64,000 nucleotides of DNA from Aurifilum marmelostoma (Eukaryota; Ascomycota; Sordariomycetes; Diaporthales; Cryphonectriaceae). A model generated the notes under the pieces. It was not told the DNA's origin, did no database searches, and saw only the letters and a list, made by a program, of their open reading frames with translations. The DNA is taken from positions 558,001-622,000 of the forward strand of contig JAMXSV010000023.1 of NCBI GenBank assembly GCA_027559495.1, in the 5' to 3' direction. The position numbers and the translations under genes are program-made. Positions 11,070 to 22,494 of the stretch are shown piece after piece; position 1 is the stretch's first letter, and each line of letters starts with the position of its first letter.

Positions 11070-13223
11070 GAGCTGGCAAACTGGGAATCTCCGTAGACAG
11101 AATAAGTCAGCCCGGCCTCGTTGGCAAAGGCGAACTCGCCCGTCTGCCCGACCTTGAGGTAGAGGACCAGGGCTGTCGTTGTGGCCTTCTCATCGGACCC
11201 GTCGTCGTTGCCAAAGGTGGCCCAGGTGGCGACTTCGCCCGACGAGTAGAGCAGCGTGTGGTTGTTCCCAATGGCATAATCCGTCACCAGGATCCTGCTC
11301 TGGTGGCCAAAGAGGGAGACGTCCGGGACGTCCACGGGGCCGAGGGATGTGTTGAGGGTGACGGTAAAGGTCACGTTGGCCACGGAGCTCGACGTGTCCT
11401 GCTGGGTGAACAGGAAGCCGGCCCCTGTGTCTGGGTTCCGCAGCAGCCAGGTGAAGATGGCGTCCGTGTCGACCTGGTAGCCTGTGCCGTTGCCGACCAT
11501 GTCGGTCTTGAGCAGGTCGGGAGACGAGCTGGCGAAGAGGTTGATGAGCTTGGTCTGCAGCACCTTGGGCCACAGCTGGCGGGTCTCTCGGATGTGTGCG
11601 CTGATGATCACATTTTGTAAGCTCCTCTGGATGCTCAGAGTGAAGAGACAAGTTGTTGAAGTAGGTGGACTTACGCGTAATCGTAGGATGTATAAACCAC
11701 TGGAGCAGCCGAGTGGCCCCAGTTTGTGCCGCCGTAACCCATATAACTAGTGACTGAATGTCAGAGAATAAAATATCATGGTAGAAAGTCAGATCATGGA
11801 TTTGGTACTGTCCGTTACTTACAAGCTCTGCAGTGTGACCTTCTCTGCGATGTTGTTCTTGTAGCTGTGTGTTTTTCTTGTTAGCCTCCAGGAAGAATGA
11901 CAGCGAGTGTAGGTGATACTCACAAGAGATCTGGGTAGGCCGGGTCATGATATGAAAGACACTGATTTTTTGGATGTTAGTCGGTTCAGAGCTCATTCTA
12001 CATTGGGGATTCTGCTTGAGGAATACCGTGTCGTAGAATGTACCACTGCCCCAGGGCGTGAAATAACCCCCCCTCGAACTCTGGCAGGTAGCTTGGCTGG
12101 GTGTAGCTGTAATTCTGGAACCCTACAGCGGCCACCATCAGCCTCGGCGCAGATGAAATCCATCGATATTGTCTCATGTGAAATACTTACACTGGTAGTA
12201 TGTTCGCACCAGTGTCCATCCTGACGATGGATTCGTGCAAGACAGTCCTCCAGGATAGGAATCCAGACCGTACACGTCCACGGCTCCTCCGACGTCTTCG
12301 TAGTCGACACTCCAGCTCTCGGACCGCATCCCCTGGGGGGGCAGGATCATCAGTATATGAGTGGCTTCTTGCCTTCCATTCCATTCCGCACATGCAGAGG
12401 AAACATTAAAAAAAAAGAAAATTAAAAAAAAAACCCCCAATGCGTACCTTCTCGTTGCTCGTAAAGGGCACAACCACGCCAGCGTCCCGGAAAGCAGCCT
12501 CGATCTGCTCCATATACACAACCAGCGTGTTCGTAGCAGAGTGCGTCGTCTCCTGCAGCTCGTTCTCGATCTGGTTCAGGATGACCGGCCCGCCCCTCGT
12601 GATCTGGTTCGCGGCGACGATGGCGCCGACCTCCTGCACCCACGGCAGCCAGGCCTCGTAGTACGCCTCGTTGCTGGTCCGGAGCGTGCCCATGCTCCCG
12701 TCGGAGCCCCACAGCGCCAGGCCGCCGGCGGTGTACTCGGCGTTGACGTAGGGCCCGGGGCGGGAGATGACCCACAGGCCGGCGTCCGAGGCGGCGTCGA
12801 AGAGGGCCTGGAGGTTCTTGCCGGGCGAGGCAAAGTCGAAGACATCTGGGGCGGCCGAGTGGTAGTTCCAGAAGAAGTAGACGCTGATGGCGTTGAAGCC
12901 CGTGGCCTTGAACTTTTGGAAGAGGTCGGGCCAGAGGGCGGGGACGGGGAGCCTTGGGTAGTGGAACTCTGCGCTGTTGATGAATACCCTGTAATTTGTT
13001 GGGAGGTTTTAGAGAGGACTGCGCACGGTGGAAATCGGCAGAGCATGCAATATGTTTCACTCGTAGGTGTATAGGCCTTCATTAATCTTACTCACCTAGA
13101 CCCGTTGATCAGCAGGCTGTATTCATCCCACGACACAAGGTCGGTGAGGTTGTCAGTGGTCGACCACACACCACAGACCCACCACGCCAGGAGGGCGGTG
13201 AGGCAGTGAGAGGATGGCCGCAT
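9535..13223 (-). CDS. Secreted beta-galactosidase, glycoside hydrolase family 35, with two apparent frameshifts
   Basis: Eight minus-strand exons are inferred: 13223-13096, 12988-12448, 12332-12191, 12122-12027, 11961-11924, 11864-11823, 11746-11675 and 11600-9535. The first 20 or so residues are a signal peptide. The barrel carries NQIENE (acid/base Glu near residue 186) and PEFEGG (nucleophile Glu near residue 285). Later come YMGYGGTNWG and SYDY, and the C-terminal jelly-roll modules contain MNVPRG, GNAGG and VNGYQYGKY. Fungal GH35 enzymes of about 1000 aa release terminal beta-galactose from lactose, galactans and xyloglucan outside the cell. The frame breaks twice by one extra base: a G7 run (12067-12073, where six are needed) just after the nucleophile motif, and a C5 run on the coding strand (10135-10139, where four are needed). 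Removing one base at each gives an uninterrupted 1040-codon frame. The gene is therefore either a young pseudogene or carries homopolymer sequence errors. A poly-Ser run near 11032-11065 is a CAG-type repeat. Confidence 0.85.
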
Positions 13224-13342
13224 CTTGAGGAAGAGGATGAGGATTAGGAGGACGAGGAGAGCGCCTGGTCTATACTGGTTGAGACATCCTCTTAGACTCT
13301 CTTCGCTTTGCTCTTCTATGAAATGGGACTCTGTTTCTCCCT

Positions 13343-13374
13343 TATATACATATATATATATATATATGTATGTA
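13343..13374. repeat. AT dinucleotide tract upstream of GH35
   Basis: A TA-repeat 120-150 bp upstream of the GH35 ATG. Its position fits a TATA-like or easily melted promoter element; a regulatory role is only inferred. Confidence 0.7.
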
Positions 13375-14759
13375 TCTGCAGTTTTAAAATTACTTTGTAT
13401 GTACAATGCACAGGATCATATGGCGAATCGTTTGGCTCTAATCATGAATCTCCTCCTCAGGTTGCAATGAGAATTCTCCCAGCAATCATGAGCGCAGTTT
13501 TGGTTTGCCCCCGTCCCGCCCGTCAAAACTGGGCACATTGGATCCTTTGAGGTTTAGCTTATGGGCCAACGGTTACTCTCTGGAGGGGGGGGGGGGAGGG
13601 AGAGGAAGTTAAAAGAGGTATGGATGCCCGGAGAGAGGCGCCGAGAAAGAGGAGATGGGGGTTCAAAGTCGTGATCCGACGGCCTCGATGCATCATTGTG
13701 CCGAGAACTACTCCTCGCGCTATTTGCTTACAGTACAGTGGGATAGGCATGTCGGTGCCGGTTGCCAGAGCCGAGCAGGAGGGAACAGCAGCCGGTAACG
13801 TTTTTTGTTCCCCCCCAATGTTGGTTCCGTTTCTTTTCCAGTCAACGGCTTTCCTATAATATTTATGGAAAGCATAGCACACCTTATTTGTTTATTGAAA
13901 AAGGACAATGCAATAAAACCCACAAACATACCTACCAGTCATCATCAGAATCGTGGTCTCAGTTCACCTTCTGGACAGGCAGCGCCCCCACCCTCTCTCC
14001 ACCAAGTCCTCCCAGCCCACACAGCATGATAACGTCCTACAGTGAGTGTGCACTGCGCGGGTTCCCGGAACCGAGGCTCGTCGGTCTCATCGATTGCCTA
14101 TTCTCTCTCGCATCAAAGCAAACAATAATTTCATCATTCGCCGGTCATGCACGAGCCACTCCATCGGATTAATCCTCACACCCCATGCTTTCCCATGTCC
14201 AGGCCAAAAATAAGGCGCACCGATCATTCATCAGAGAATTCAGGGAGGACGAAGGCTTCTCTCACCGAGTCAGATTCCCCTTTCCCCCGGGGTACGACCA
14301 CACAGGTGGTGGAGACAGGCAGACGCATTCGTTGACCTTCCATGACCCTTAATATGGGCCACGAGGCTTCCCACAGCAGGCAAGCCAGCCCCGTTTGCCC
14401 GCGACCCCTTTATCCGGGTACGAGCGCACGGCCACCGATCCCAAAAGGTTTCTGAAGAGACTCGCTTTCCTCAATGGGCCATCATCATCATCATCATCAT
14501 GGCATTGTTGAAAAGGGAAAAGAGGCCAGCAGCCTCGAATCCCCCAGATCCATGTTAGCAGCCACGAGGAGACTAACAGAAAACAAATGAGCACTAAACA
14601 AAAACAATGGCTACAATGTCTTTGATATTTGGCGCCAGATGACAAGCCAGTGTCTCTCTTTCTCACTGCATGGGTGTCTAGGGTAGTCAGTCATTCGACT
14701 TGAAAGCGATCAGAAGACGGAAAGACCACTCAAGAGTCATGAACATGACCGTCTCTTTA

Positions 14760-14760
<1 letters not shown>

Positions 14761-14792
<32 letters not shown>
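14761..14792. repeat. A32 homopolymer
   Basis: A pure run of 32 A. I looked for a target-site duplication or a retroelement body next to it and saw none, so I call it a simple repeat. Confidence 0.95.
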
Positions 14793-14793
<1 letters not shown>

Positions 14794-15964
14794 AAGGATC
14801 ACGTTGCCCAGAGACAACCACACCTCCTGAAGCTCTGACCCATCCCTCACTCTTGCTTTGCCTGTGGGATGACCCAGCACGATCATCACAGGGGTGTGCC
14901 TGTTTCACAAGAGCAGCGAAGAGGTGGGACGCCTGTCCAGGCAATAATACTTATACTATGTCGAGTACTGTGTAGACCGTCGAGAGATCGGGCATGAATC
15001 AGGGGAGAGGTTGGAAGGAAAAGGAAAAAAAAGAAGGCCCAGGACGCATGGAAATTGCGGCCTTTGCTAGTCACCAAAGCACATGGTCAGGCTCGGTTCT
15101 GGTCAGCATCCCTCTCCAGTCCTGCCGCACAAGACTTTGTTTGTGTTGATGGGGAAAGTAAACACGAGATTGTGCTGCTGAAGAGTACCATGGTCACCAT
15201 GAAGAAGAGAAGGGGCGAGAAACCCACTTCCAGACCAGCCGTGGGGTTCCACTCAATATGTGTGTACACACAGACCTCTCCGCGAGGGAAATAATCCGTA
15301 CACTGACCGGCCCTCTCTCTCTCTCTCTCTCTCTCTCGCTCCCAACCCCCTCCCCCCCTCCTGGCTGAAACAAGGCCCAAGGAGGGCAAGATGTTCACCT
15401 CCTGTGGTGCAGAGTTGAGGCTGAGAGAGTTAAATTTATTATCGGTTGGCAACCCGCAGAGGAGCGGTGACCGTCTACTCTGGATCTTCTGGCTGCCCAA
15501 GGGGTCGCGACCGAATACGCAGCCCCATTGGATTGCAACGAGAATGTGCAGACGGCGATGCTTCAGTTAGACGCGCAGGATGGTCTGATATCCATATTGT
15601 AGCCCAGAATGAAAAGCACCGTAGACAGGCCTTGTGGATTCTTCTTTCTCTCACTGCGACCTTTTTTCTTTGATCCGCCGATCGTCGCGAGGCGGCACAG
15701 ACTGAGACATACTAAACCCCGATTACGACCTAGACCAGGTACTGCCGTGTGCGTGCATACAGTAGCGAACAAGCTTATCCTTTGGGACCTGGGCGACTCG
15801 GTTCATTTGTACCTCCCATGGCATTCTGCCCAGGGCCAGGGCAATTATTTGTAAAGCCAACTTTACACACCTTGATCCTGGTCTTTTTCTTGGTGCCAAT
15901 CTTCGGGGGAGGAAAGCAATACTACAGTACTGTAATAGAGTTCCTGTTTCCTACTTATACTAAG

Positions 15965-15997
<33 letters not shown>

Positions 15998-18900
15998 AGA
16001 CTGTGTGCGGGCGCGGAGATTGTTTACACGATCTCATTAACGTACTAAGTAGCCTTGTCCCGTCCGACGTTCTGGCCATGCGTGATCCGCGGGACGATGC
16101 TACGCTGCCATGACTAGTTTCAAGGTGTGGTTTTTTTTCCTGAGCGAGACACGATGGGCCCCGCATATATGACGGAAGTTGCCTTGTCAAAAGAGCTGGA
16201 CGGGTTATGCTTGTGATGCTGCTGGGCCTCATCGAGATCAGGAGAACAGAAGCAAAGGAAAGCCGCTGAGAAGGGGGTTCAAAAAAAAAAAAGAGAGAAC
16301 AGATCTGACTGGGCCTCGCTCTCCTGGCAGCACAAGTGGTGAGCAGGGCTTGTTTTGCGTTTCTACCCCCTCCACGTGCCCTCCTCCTCCTCCTCCTCCT
16401 CCTCCTACTCCCCAAGTCCGACCTTCCTGCGCCGCCAGAAAGCCACTGCCACGCACATAGTGTGCTCATGCCACGGCACCATGTCAATAATCTCAGCCAC
16501 CTAAGTATTCATTACCTACATACTATAACGACGGACGGCCGCCAGCTTGGCAAAGACCTGCTTTTTTTATTTCCCCCGAGTCCTATACCGACCGCCTCCC
16601 TCCTGGATCCTTCAGTATTATATAGTGTCATGTACCACAGATGACCGCTGCCGTGTGCTATATTAATGATATTATATAGTCTGGCCTTTTTTTTTTTTTT
16701 TTGACTTTTCTGTTGTTTACTACTATGACAATCACGCCTCGATCGGAAGGATTTAACTTTTCCATTCTGCCAACATCACACTAATTTCACAGCCAGGTTT
16801 TTTTTGCCTTCTCTCTTGGGCTTGTGTCTTTTCCTGATCCCAGTTCATAGTACTCGGGTCCCTTATCACAATAGTAGAAGTAGAAGTGGTAGTAGCAGAA
16901 AGGACCCTTCCTGCTCTTCAAAGTCAATAGTTTCCCTTCCATCAGAATACTGTAAAAGGAGGATTCTGCCACCAAAACACACCGTCACCAGAGGAGGACT
17001 CACCCTCTCCCCTCCCCCCCCAAAGACTGACCCATCGTCAGCCCAACTACTCTAGTACCCAGCCAAGAAAGGACACAACACGCTCGGTCTCTCCACACAC
17101 ACACCCTGGTCGCAAGGTTGGGAACAAGTGCCCACTTTCGTATGCAGGTCCCGGTGTCCCGGCGCAGCAAGCCCCCCCCCCCCCAAAACCAGGCTGATTG
17201 GGGCTACCAATTGGAATCAAAACAAACACACAATAAAAGAGGGCCTAAGGACGGGGGAAGGGGGGGAGGGGGGCCGTGTCTGGTCCTCCTTCACTTACTA
17301 CCATGTACCGTAGTATGCATGCACGTACAACAGAGGAGAGTAGGGGGCTGACATGTCATCGCTCCCGGAACCAGGATCATTCAACGCGACACACGACGCG
17401 TCTGGGTCCTTGTCCTTGCATTGACACAATTGGGCCTTTTTTTTTTTTATTATTATTCTTCTTCTTTCACGTCCGGCACTTTGTGAAGGAAGGGGGGGGG
17501 GGAAAGAGTCTCCCCCCCCTTCTCGAGGAAATCCTGGAGACGAGAGGGGGAGGAGATGACCCCATATTGTTCTCGTCCTCCTCCTCCTCCTTCTCATCTC
17601 CCTTCTCTTTCGCGTCTTATTCTTCTCTACCAGCAAAAGAGGCCATCACCACCAAACCCACCTCCTTTTATTTTCTCTCTCTTCTCCCCTCCAAAACAGG
17701 AAACCACCGTGCGTACTTTTCTCTTTTCTCTGCTGCATTGGCTGAAAACAAAAAAAAAAGTCCGTGTCCAAGCCTAAAGTGTCAGGGGGCCTTTTGTTTT
17801 CTTCCCTACAGCTGTCATAGCGGTGAGGGCTTCCTCCTCTCTGGACCAGAGCTGAGTGAAGGGAACCCCCCCCCCCATGTTTTGGAAACCCCCGTGGCCA
17901 AACAACCCTGGTGGTTTTTTTATTTTATTTAATTTATATTATTCTCTCACATTCACCCTGGGGGATAATCAATCAATCACAATCTATCTCTTTCTTTCTT
18001 TTCTCTTTTCTGCCCCCCTTTGATCATCTTTCTCTTTTTTTTCTCCCTTCCTCTTCTTACTCTCTCCTCCTCTCTGCCGGGAGTTCGGGCATTGCCACGC
18101 ATAGACGAGTCCAATTTTACCCATCGGAGAATTAAACCCAACTTCCAAGATTTCCTAGGCAGGAAAAGGGACAAGAAAGAAGAAGAAAGAAAGAAAAACC
18201 TTTCCCACCTCAATTACCGCGTCTCCGCCGCCGCCTCTCACTCATTACAATACAGTATCGTAACAATAACAACCAAAGGCCGGGGAGTAATCTGTCTGTC
18301 TGTCTGTCTGTTCTGCCTGTCTCCCAGCCCACCACCCACACCGGCAAACAGCCCACTTACAAACTCCGTCTTAATTAAGCCACACGGTGTTGTTGACGTC
18401 GTCTCTCCCCCCCCCCCCCTCTCTCTCCCTCTCTCTGGCTCGCTCTCTCTTTCCACCCCTCGTCGCAACAGCTATCAACCCGGAACAAAGGTGGATCTCG
18501 AGACCAAATATCATCCCCCAGCCCCAATAAGCACACGACACGCCCAAGGCCTGGGCAACCCACCCACAGACGGTCCAGCTCGTCGCACATACACACACAT
18601 TCTCTTGGGGAGACGAGACCGCCTCTAATATCAGAAACTCAATCGAAAACTTTGATAACAACATCCCGGGAGGCCACCCCTCCCTTATTGCCTCTCTTCT
18701 CTTTCTTTTTTTTTCCTCGACCGCCAGAACGGGGCCTCCTTATTTTCCTGTGTCTTTCCAATCCAGGCACGGAACCCGACGGTCCAGCTTTGGTGCTGTC
18801 AATCTTCCTTCAGCCTTGCCGGTCCACTTTGTTATTTTTTTTCTTCTCCTCTTTTTTGAAATACCCCACCGGGACGACAGCAAGAACCTTGTTCTTTGGG

Positions 18901-19659
18901 ATCTCCCCCTTCGGACCTGTTTCATCATCCTTCTTTTCAGCTACCCACCGGCCGAACAAACGTCGATTCCCACCGCCCACCCACAACGGTTCCCCACTGT
19001 TCCCTGCTTACCAAGTAAATTCCGGACGTGCCGGTCCACCGGCCGGGGTGGCACATCTTTCTCTGATCGCCAAGTTGTCAAGGAAGGGGCGTGGTGGGTG
19101 GTCTGCCCCATCGGGGGATATTCTCGAACTCCATCTGCTAGGCAAACAGCCCTGTGCCCTGCCTGTGTGTGCGGCCAGCGGATAACCTACTTGCGCACGT
19201 CTGCTTCTTCTCTGGAATAAGACCAGCCCGCAACCTTCTTTTTTTACTCTTTTCTTTTCTTCCCCTCCAAATCCCTCCCACGCAACGCGCATCTTACCTA
19301 GTTTTTATTTTTATTGTTTTTCCAGTTAGCTGGTGAGGGCCTAATTGACCTTCGTCCACTCGTTCATCAACATCACACAAGCCATTGCAGAGAGGCGTTG
19401 ACAGCCCCCTCTCCCCCGGATCTGCAGACAATCTCATCCACCTTTATTTTCGTTTTCGCCTCAGCAATTGTTGTCTTGCTTGGGTCGAGAAGGAAAGAAA
19501 AGGAAGAAGAAAAAAAGCCAAAACAAAGTGTTGTCGATCGATCCGGGCCAGATCCGCCGCCGCACATGATCTATCAATCCTGACGACGCATGAGCCGTCC
19601 CCACAATTTCAGCACTATTCTCAGTCTCTCGCCCTCAACTCACTCACTTATCCTGCACA

Positions 19660-21219
19660 ATGGGTACATTCCGGAAGATGGCGCCATTGGTGCCCGGGAC
19701 GATCGCATTGTCGTCGTCGACCATATTACTAGTCCTGCAGATCATCCTGGCCCTTCCTCGCTCGGGTCACATGGCAGCAACCGAGGCCGTCGCCGTCATA
19801 TCAGCAATACTTGAGCTTGCAGTGCTGATACTGTTGTCATGGATACTATTCACGTCAACGAGGGGAGGCACAAGAGGAGGAGGCGGCAGCTCACCAAGAA
19901 GGGTCACGGCGCTGCTGTTTGGGCCAGGCATAGGGCTGTGTGTGCTGGCCGGCGCACTCACAGTCGGCTGTCTCATCTCCCTCTCCATCAACAGGAATCT
20001 CGGAGGCGCCACGTCTGGGTTTCTTGCAGGGACAGCACTTATGCTGCTCATCTCGTTCATCACACAGCTGTTGTTCCTCGTCACGCGCCACCTGGCCACC
20101 CGCAGCCACGACTACGAGGACCGCTCGAGCACGCCAGGCATGCAGGAGATCGGCTGGCAGTCTGGCTGGCAGCCCGCCAGGCGCGTCAAGGCAGTGCCCT
20201 ACGAGAGCACGCTCCCTCCGACAGAGCCCTCGTCGCGTGCCGTGTCCATGGACTCCAAGAGCCCGCGGCCCTCCACCGGTGGCTTCTCGGCGACGGAGAC
20301 CATCTCCACCATCACGTCGACCCTAGCCCACGCCGTGCGGCCCATGACCTCCAAGAACCGCCTGATCTCCAGCAGCAGCCGCAGCCAGCGGTCGGTCCGG
20401 CGGGCGGCCTCGATCGAGTCCGTGGACCACCGGGCTCGCTCCATCGCCACCATCGACAGCTTCGACTCCTGGGACACCTCGGGCGTCGACGCGCAGTGCC
20501 GCCAGACGGTGCTCGAGTCTGGAGCATCGCCGCTGGCGGGGAGCCGCTTCCTGGAGACCATCCCAGCCTCGCCGACCACGAGCCGGTGCCCCAGCCCGGG
20601 AACGCCGCTGGACCTGGACCTGGACCTGGACCTCGAGGCTCCCAGGCGTGTGGCCAGGCGCAGCCGCAGCTTCAGCCCTGCGGGGTCGACCCGCTCGGCG
20701 CTGCCCACGCCGCCGCCCAGGCGCGCCCTCACCCAGCACGCCTCTGCGAGCGAGTCACACATCCACCCGCTCTTCCGCTCCGACTCGCCCACCCCGGCGC
20801 CGCTCGCCAGCCCAGGCACCATCGTCATCGCGGCGCCACAGGCGGGCAGGGTCATCTCGGACCGCCAGAGCATCCGCAGCCTGCAACGCATGCGCAGCGG
20901 CAGCCTGCCCGCCGTGTCGAGCCCACTGACGTCGAATGGATCAGCCGATAGCTTTCCAATCGTGAGTGCCAAGACTCTGAGCGCGGCCAGCGACGAGAGC
21001 AGCCTTGAGCCGGCACAGGAGAGGGAGGAGGAAGAGGAAGAAGTTGAGAGACGAGGTGTCGGGATGCCCGAGAGGGAAAGCACGCCTCCCATTCCTGATT
21101 TCGTCCTTAATGCCGGCTCACAAACGAGTCTGGCTGGATATCAGGCCAGGAAGACGGAAAGTCGTGAGGGACCCTCAGGCCCGGGGCTCGATGCCCTGCC
21201 GCCCACCAACGGGTGGTGA
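19660..21219 (+). CDS. Four-helix membrane protein with long serine-rich cytosolic tail, unknown function
   Basis: A single uninterrupted exon encodes 519 aa. Four hydrophobic segments are visible at about residues 15-33, 42-66, 83-108 and 116-143, giving a small tetraspan module. A glycine/arginine loop lies between helices 2 and 3. The remaining 375 residues are hydrophilic, rich in Ser, Pro, Thr and Arg with many SP and RxxS sites, and likely phosphorylated and cytosolic. The tail contains an (Asp-Leu)4 repeat from CTGGAC units near 20609-20637, a motif around ESHIHPLF and a run of glutamates before a short C-terminus ending NGW. I recognise the type as a conserved Sordariomycete protein without an assigned role. 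The ATG at 19660 has A at -3 and G at +4; an internal ATG at 19678 is a weaker alternative. Plasma membrane or eisosome location is possible but unsupported. Confidence 0.8.
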   Translation: MGTFRKMAPLVPGTIALSSSTILLVLQIILALPRSGHMAATEAVAVISAILELAVLILLSWILFTSTRGGTRGGGGSSPRRVTALLFGPGIGLCVLAGALTVGCLISLSINRNLGGATSGFLAGTALMLLISFITQLLFLVTRHLATRSHDYEDRSSTPGMQEIGWQSGWQPARRVKAVPYESTLPPTEPSSRAVSMDSKSPRPSTGGFSATETISTITSTLAHAVRPMTSKNRLISSSSRSQRSVRRAASIESVDHRARSIATIDSFDSWDTSGVDAQCRQTVLESGASPLAGSRFLETIPASPTTSRCPSPGTPLDLDLDLDLEAPRRVARRSRSFSPAGSTRSALPTPPPRRALTQHASASESHIHPLFRSDSPTPAPLASPGTIVIAAPQAGRVISDRQSIRSLQRMRSGSLPAVSSPLTSNGSADSFPIVSAKTLSAASDESSLEPAQEREEEEEEVERRGVGMPERESTPPIPDFVLNAGSQTSLAGYQARKTESREGPSGPGLDALPPTNGW

Positions 21220-22494
21220 GAACCGCAGGTGTCGGTCTCCTTTTTTTCTTTCTTTTTTTTCATGATTGCGGAACGTTCTTTCTTATACGCACACACATGG
21301 CTATGTCCACACGCCTTGACGCTTCTTTACACATAACTTTAGTGTCTTATACACATATGATTGAGGGGTTTGGACTTGAATCGAGTGGGAACAAGAAGAG
21401 AGAGAAAAAGAAAGAAAGAAAACCATATGATGCTTTTGCTTCGAAGGGGAATAAAAACAAAAAGGGTGTCCTGGGGTGGGGATTGGGGAAGACCTGGACT
21501 GGTCAGGTCGTTCTGTTTGATACCAATCCTCTTTTTTTCCTGTTTATTTCTTTCTCTCTTCCCTATACCCAATCTTCAGGCGCCATGGTGCTTGAGGCTT
21601 TCTTGCTTGGATGGACAGATGGATGGACTGAGGAGTTATGATGAAGGAGGGAAAGGAGGAGGAGGAGGAGGAGGAGGAGATTGGGCGCTCCATCCATGAT
21701 GAACAAGTAGGGTTTAGGCCTGACTTTGGATCCCAAGATACAAGATAAAAACAACACAGAAAATCAAATGAGAAACATGATCAAAATAAACCATTTTGAG
21801 TCTTCAGAGTTGTTGTCTTTTGTTGTTGTGCCAGACAAATCAAAGCGGTTGACTGGTCATTTCTCAGGTCAGGTCATGAAAATTAACCCTCGAATGAGCT
21901 CAAGAAACCAAACCAAACCCAAAAAACACATTGACTGGTCTGGTTGGATCTCATCATTGGTGGGATTGGACAGTGAGGGGGCCAAAAACAAAGCAAAAAG
22001 TGGTGAGGTAAGAGGAGAAGATTCTGGCTGAAGCTGTCACAAGTTACACCTTCCCACAAAAGGTTCCGCCACATCGGAAATGCAAGCAAGAGCCAAGGCT
22101 GCAGTCTAGCTACGTCGTCACCCCCCACATTTTATCCCAGGCCCTCCTCGCCCCACTGCCTGCCAGCAGGGCGTCAGAGCTACAGCAGGCGCCAGACTCT
22201 CTGGACCCCCGCCAACTAGCTGACTTTCAGCACATGAACATTGAACCAGACCACCACAGACAACAACCGACTCTCTACACCACCACCACTAAATCCAGGT
22301 AGCATCATCCTGCCACCACCACCAACACCACCACCACCACACAGCAACCCAACCTCCTCCTTTCCTCTCTGCCTCAGGACTAGGAATTCATCCTCCCCCC
22401 ATCCAGACTCTTTTGCCCCCTCATCACCAGACTAGACAGACTTTCTTCACACCTACAACCACGAGCAGTCGATAGCTGCAGCTGTGTTCCCAAG
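21220..22494. other. Intergenic region between the membrane protein gene and rad23
   Basis: No gene is seen. It holds T-rich blocks just after the stop codon, a (GGA) tract at about 21655-21679 and a CA/CCA-rich leader at about 22240-22440 before the rad23 ATG, which is a common feature of fungal 5' UTRs. Confidence 0.6.

Larger units (their letters stand above)
13224..19659. other. Intergenic region between divergent GH35 and four-helix membrane protein genes
   Basis: No gene is seen in this 6.4 kb. It holds an AT-repeat at 13343-13374 close to the GH35 start, G12 at 13585-13596, A32 at 14761-14792, (CT)12 at 15313-15336, a perfect 12-bp palindrome at 15923-15934, (GT)13 at about 15967-15993, a (TCC) tract at about 16379-16406, C13 at 17172-17184, G11 at 17492-17502, C11 at 17866-17876 and C13 at 18407-18419. 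From about 17.4 to 19.5 kb the plus strand is rich in pyrimidine blocks, probably the promoter and leader of the gene at 19660. Confidence 0.6.

Noticed and set aside
14761..14792. A32 run as the tail of a retroposed element
   Set aside because: No target-site duplication or element body was found beside it.
20199..21092. 297-codon antisense frame in the four-helix protein gene
   Set aside because: It mirrors the Ser/Arg/Pro-rich sense tail and has no motif of its own.
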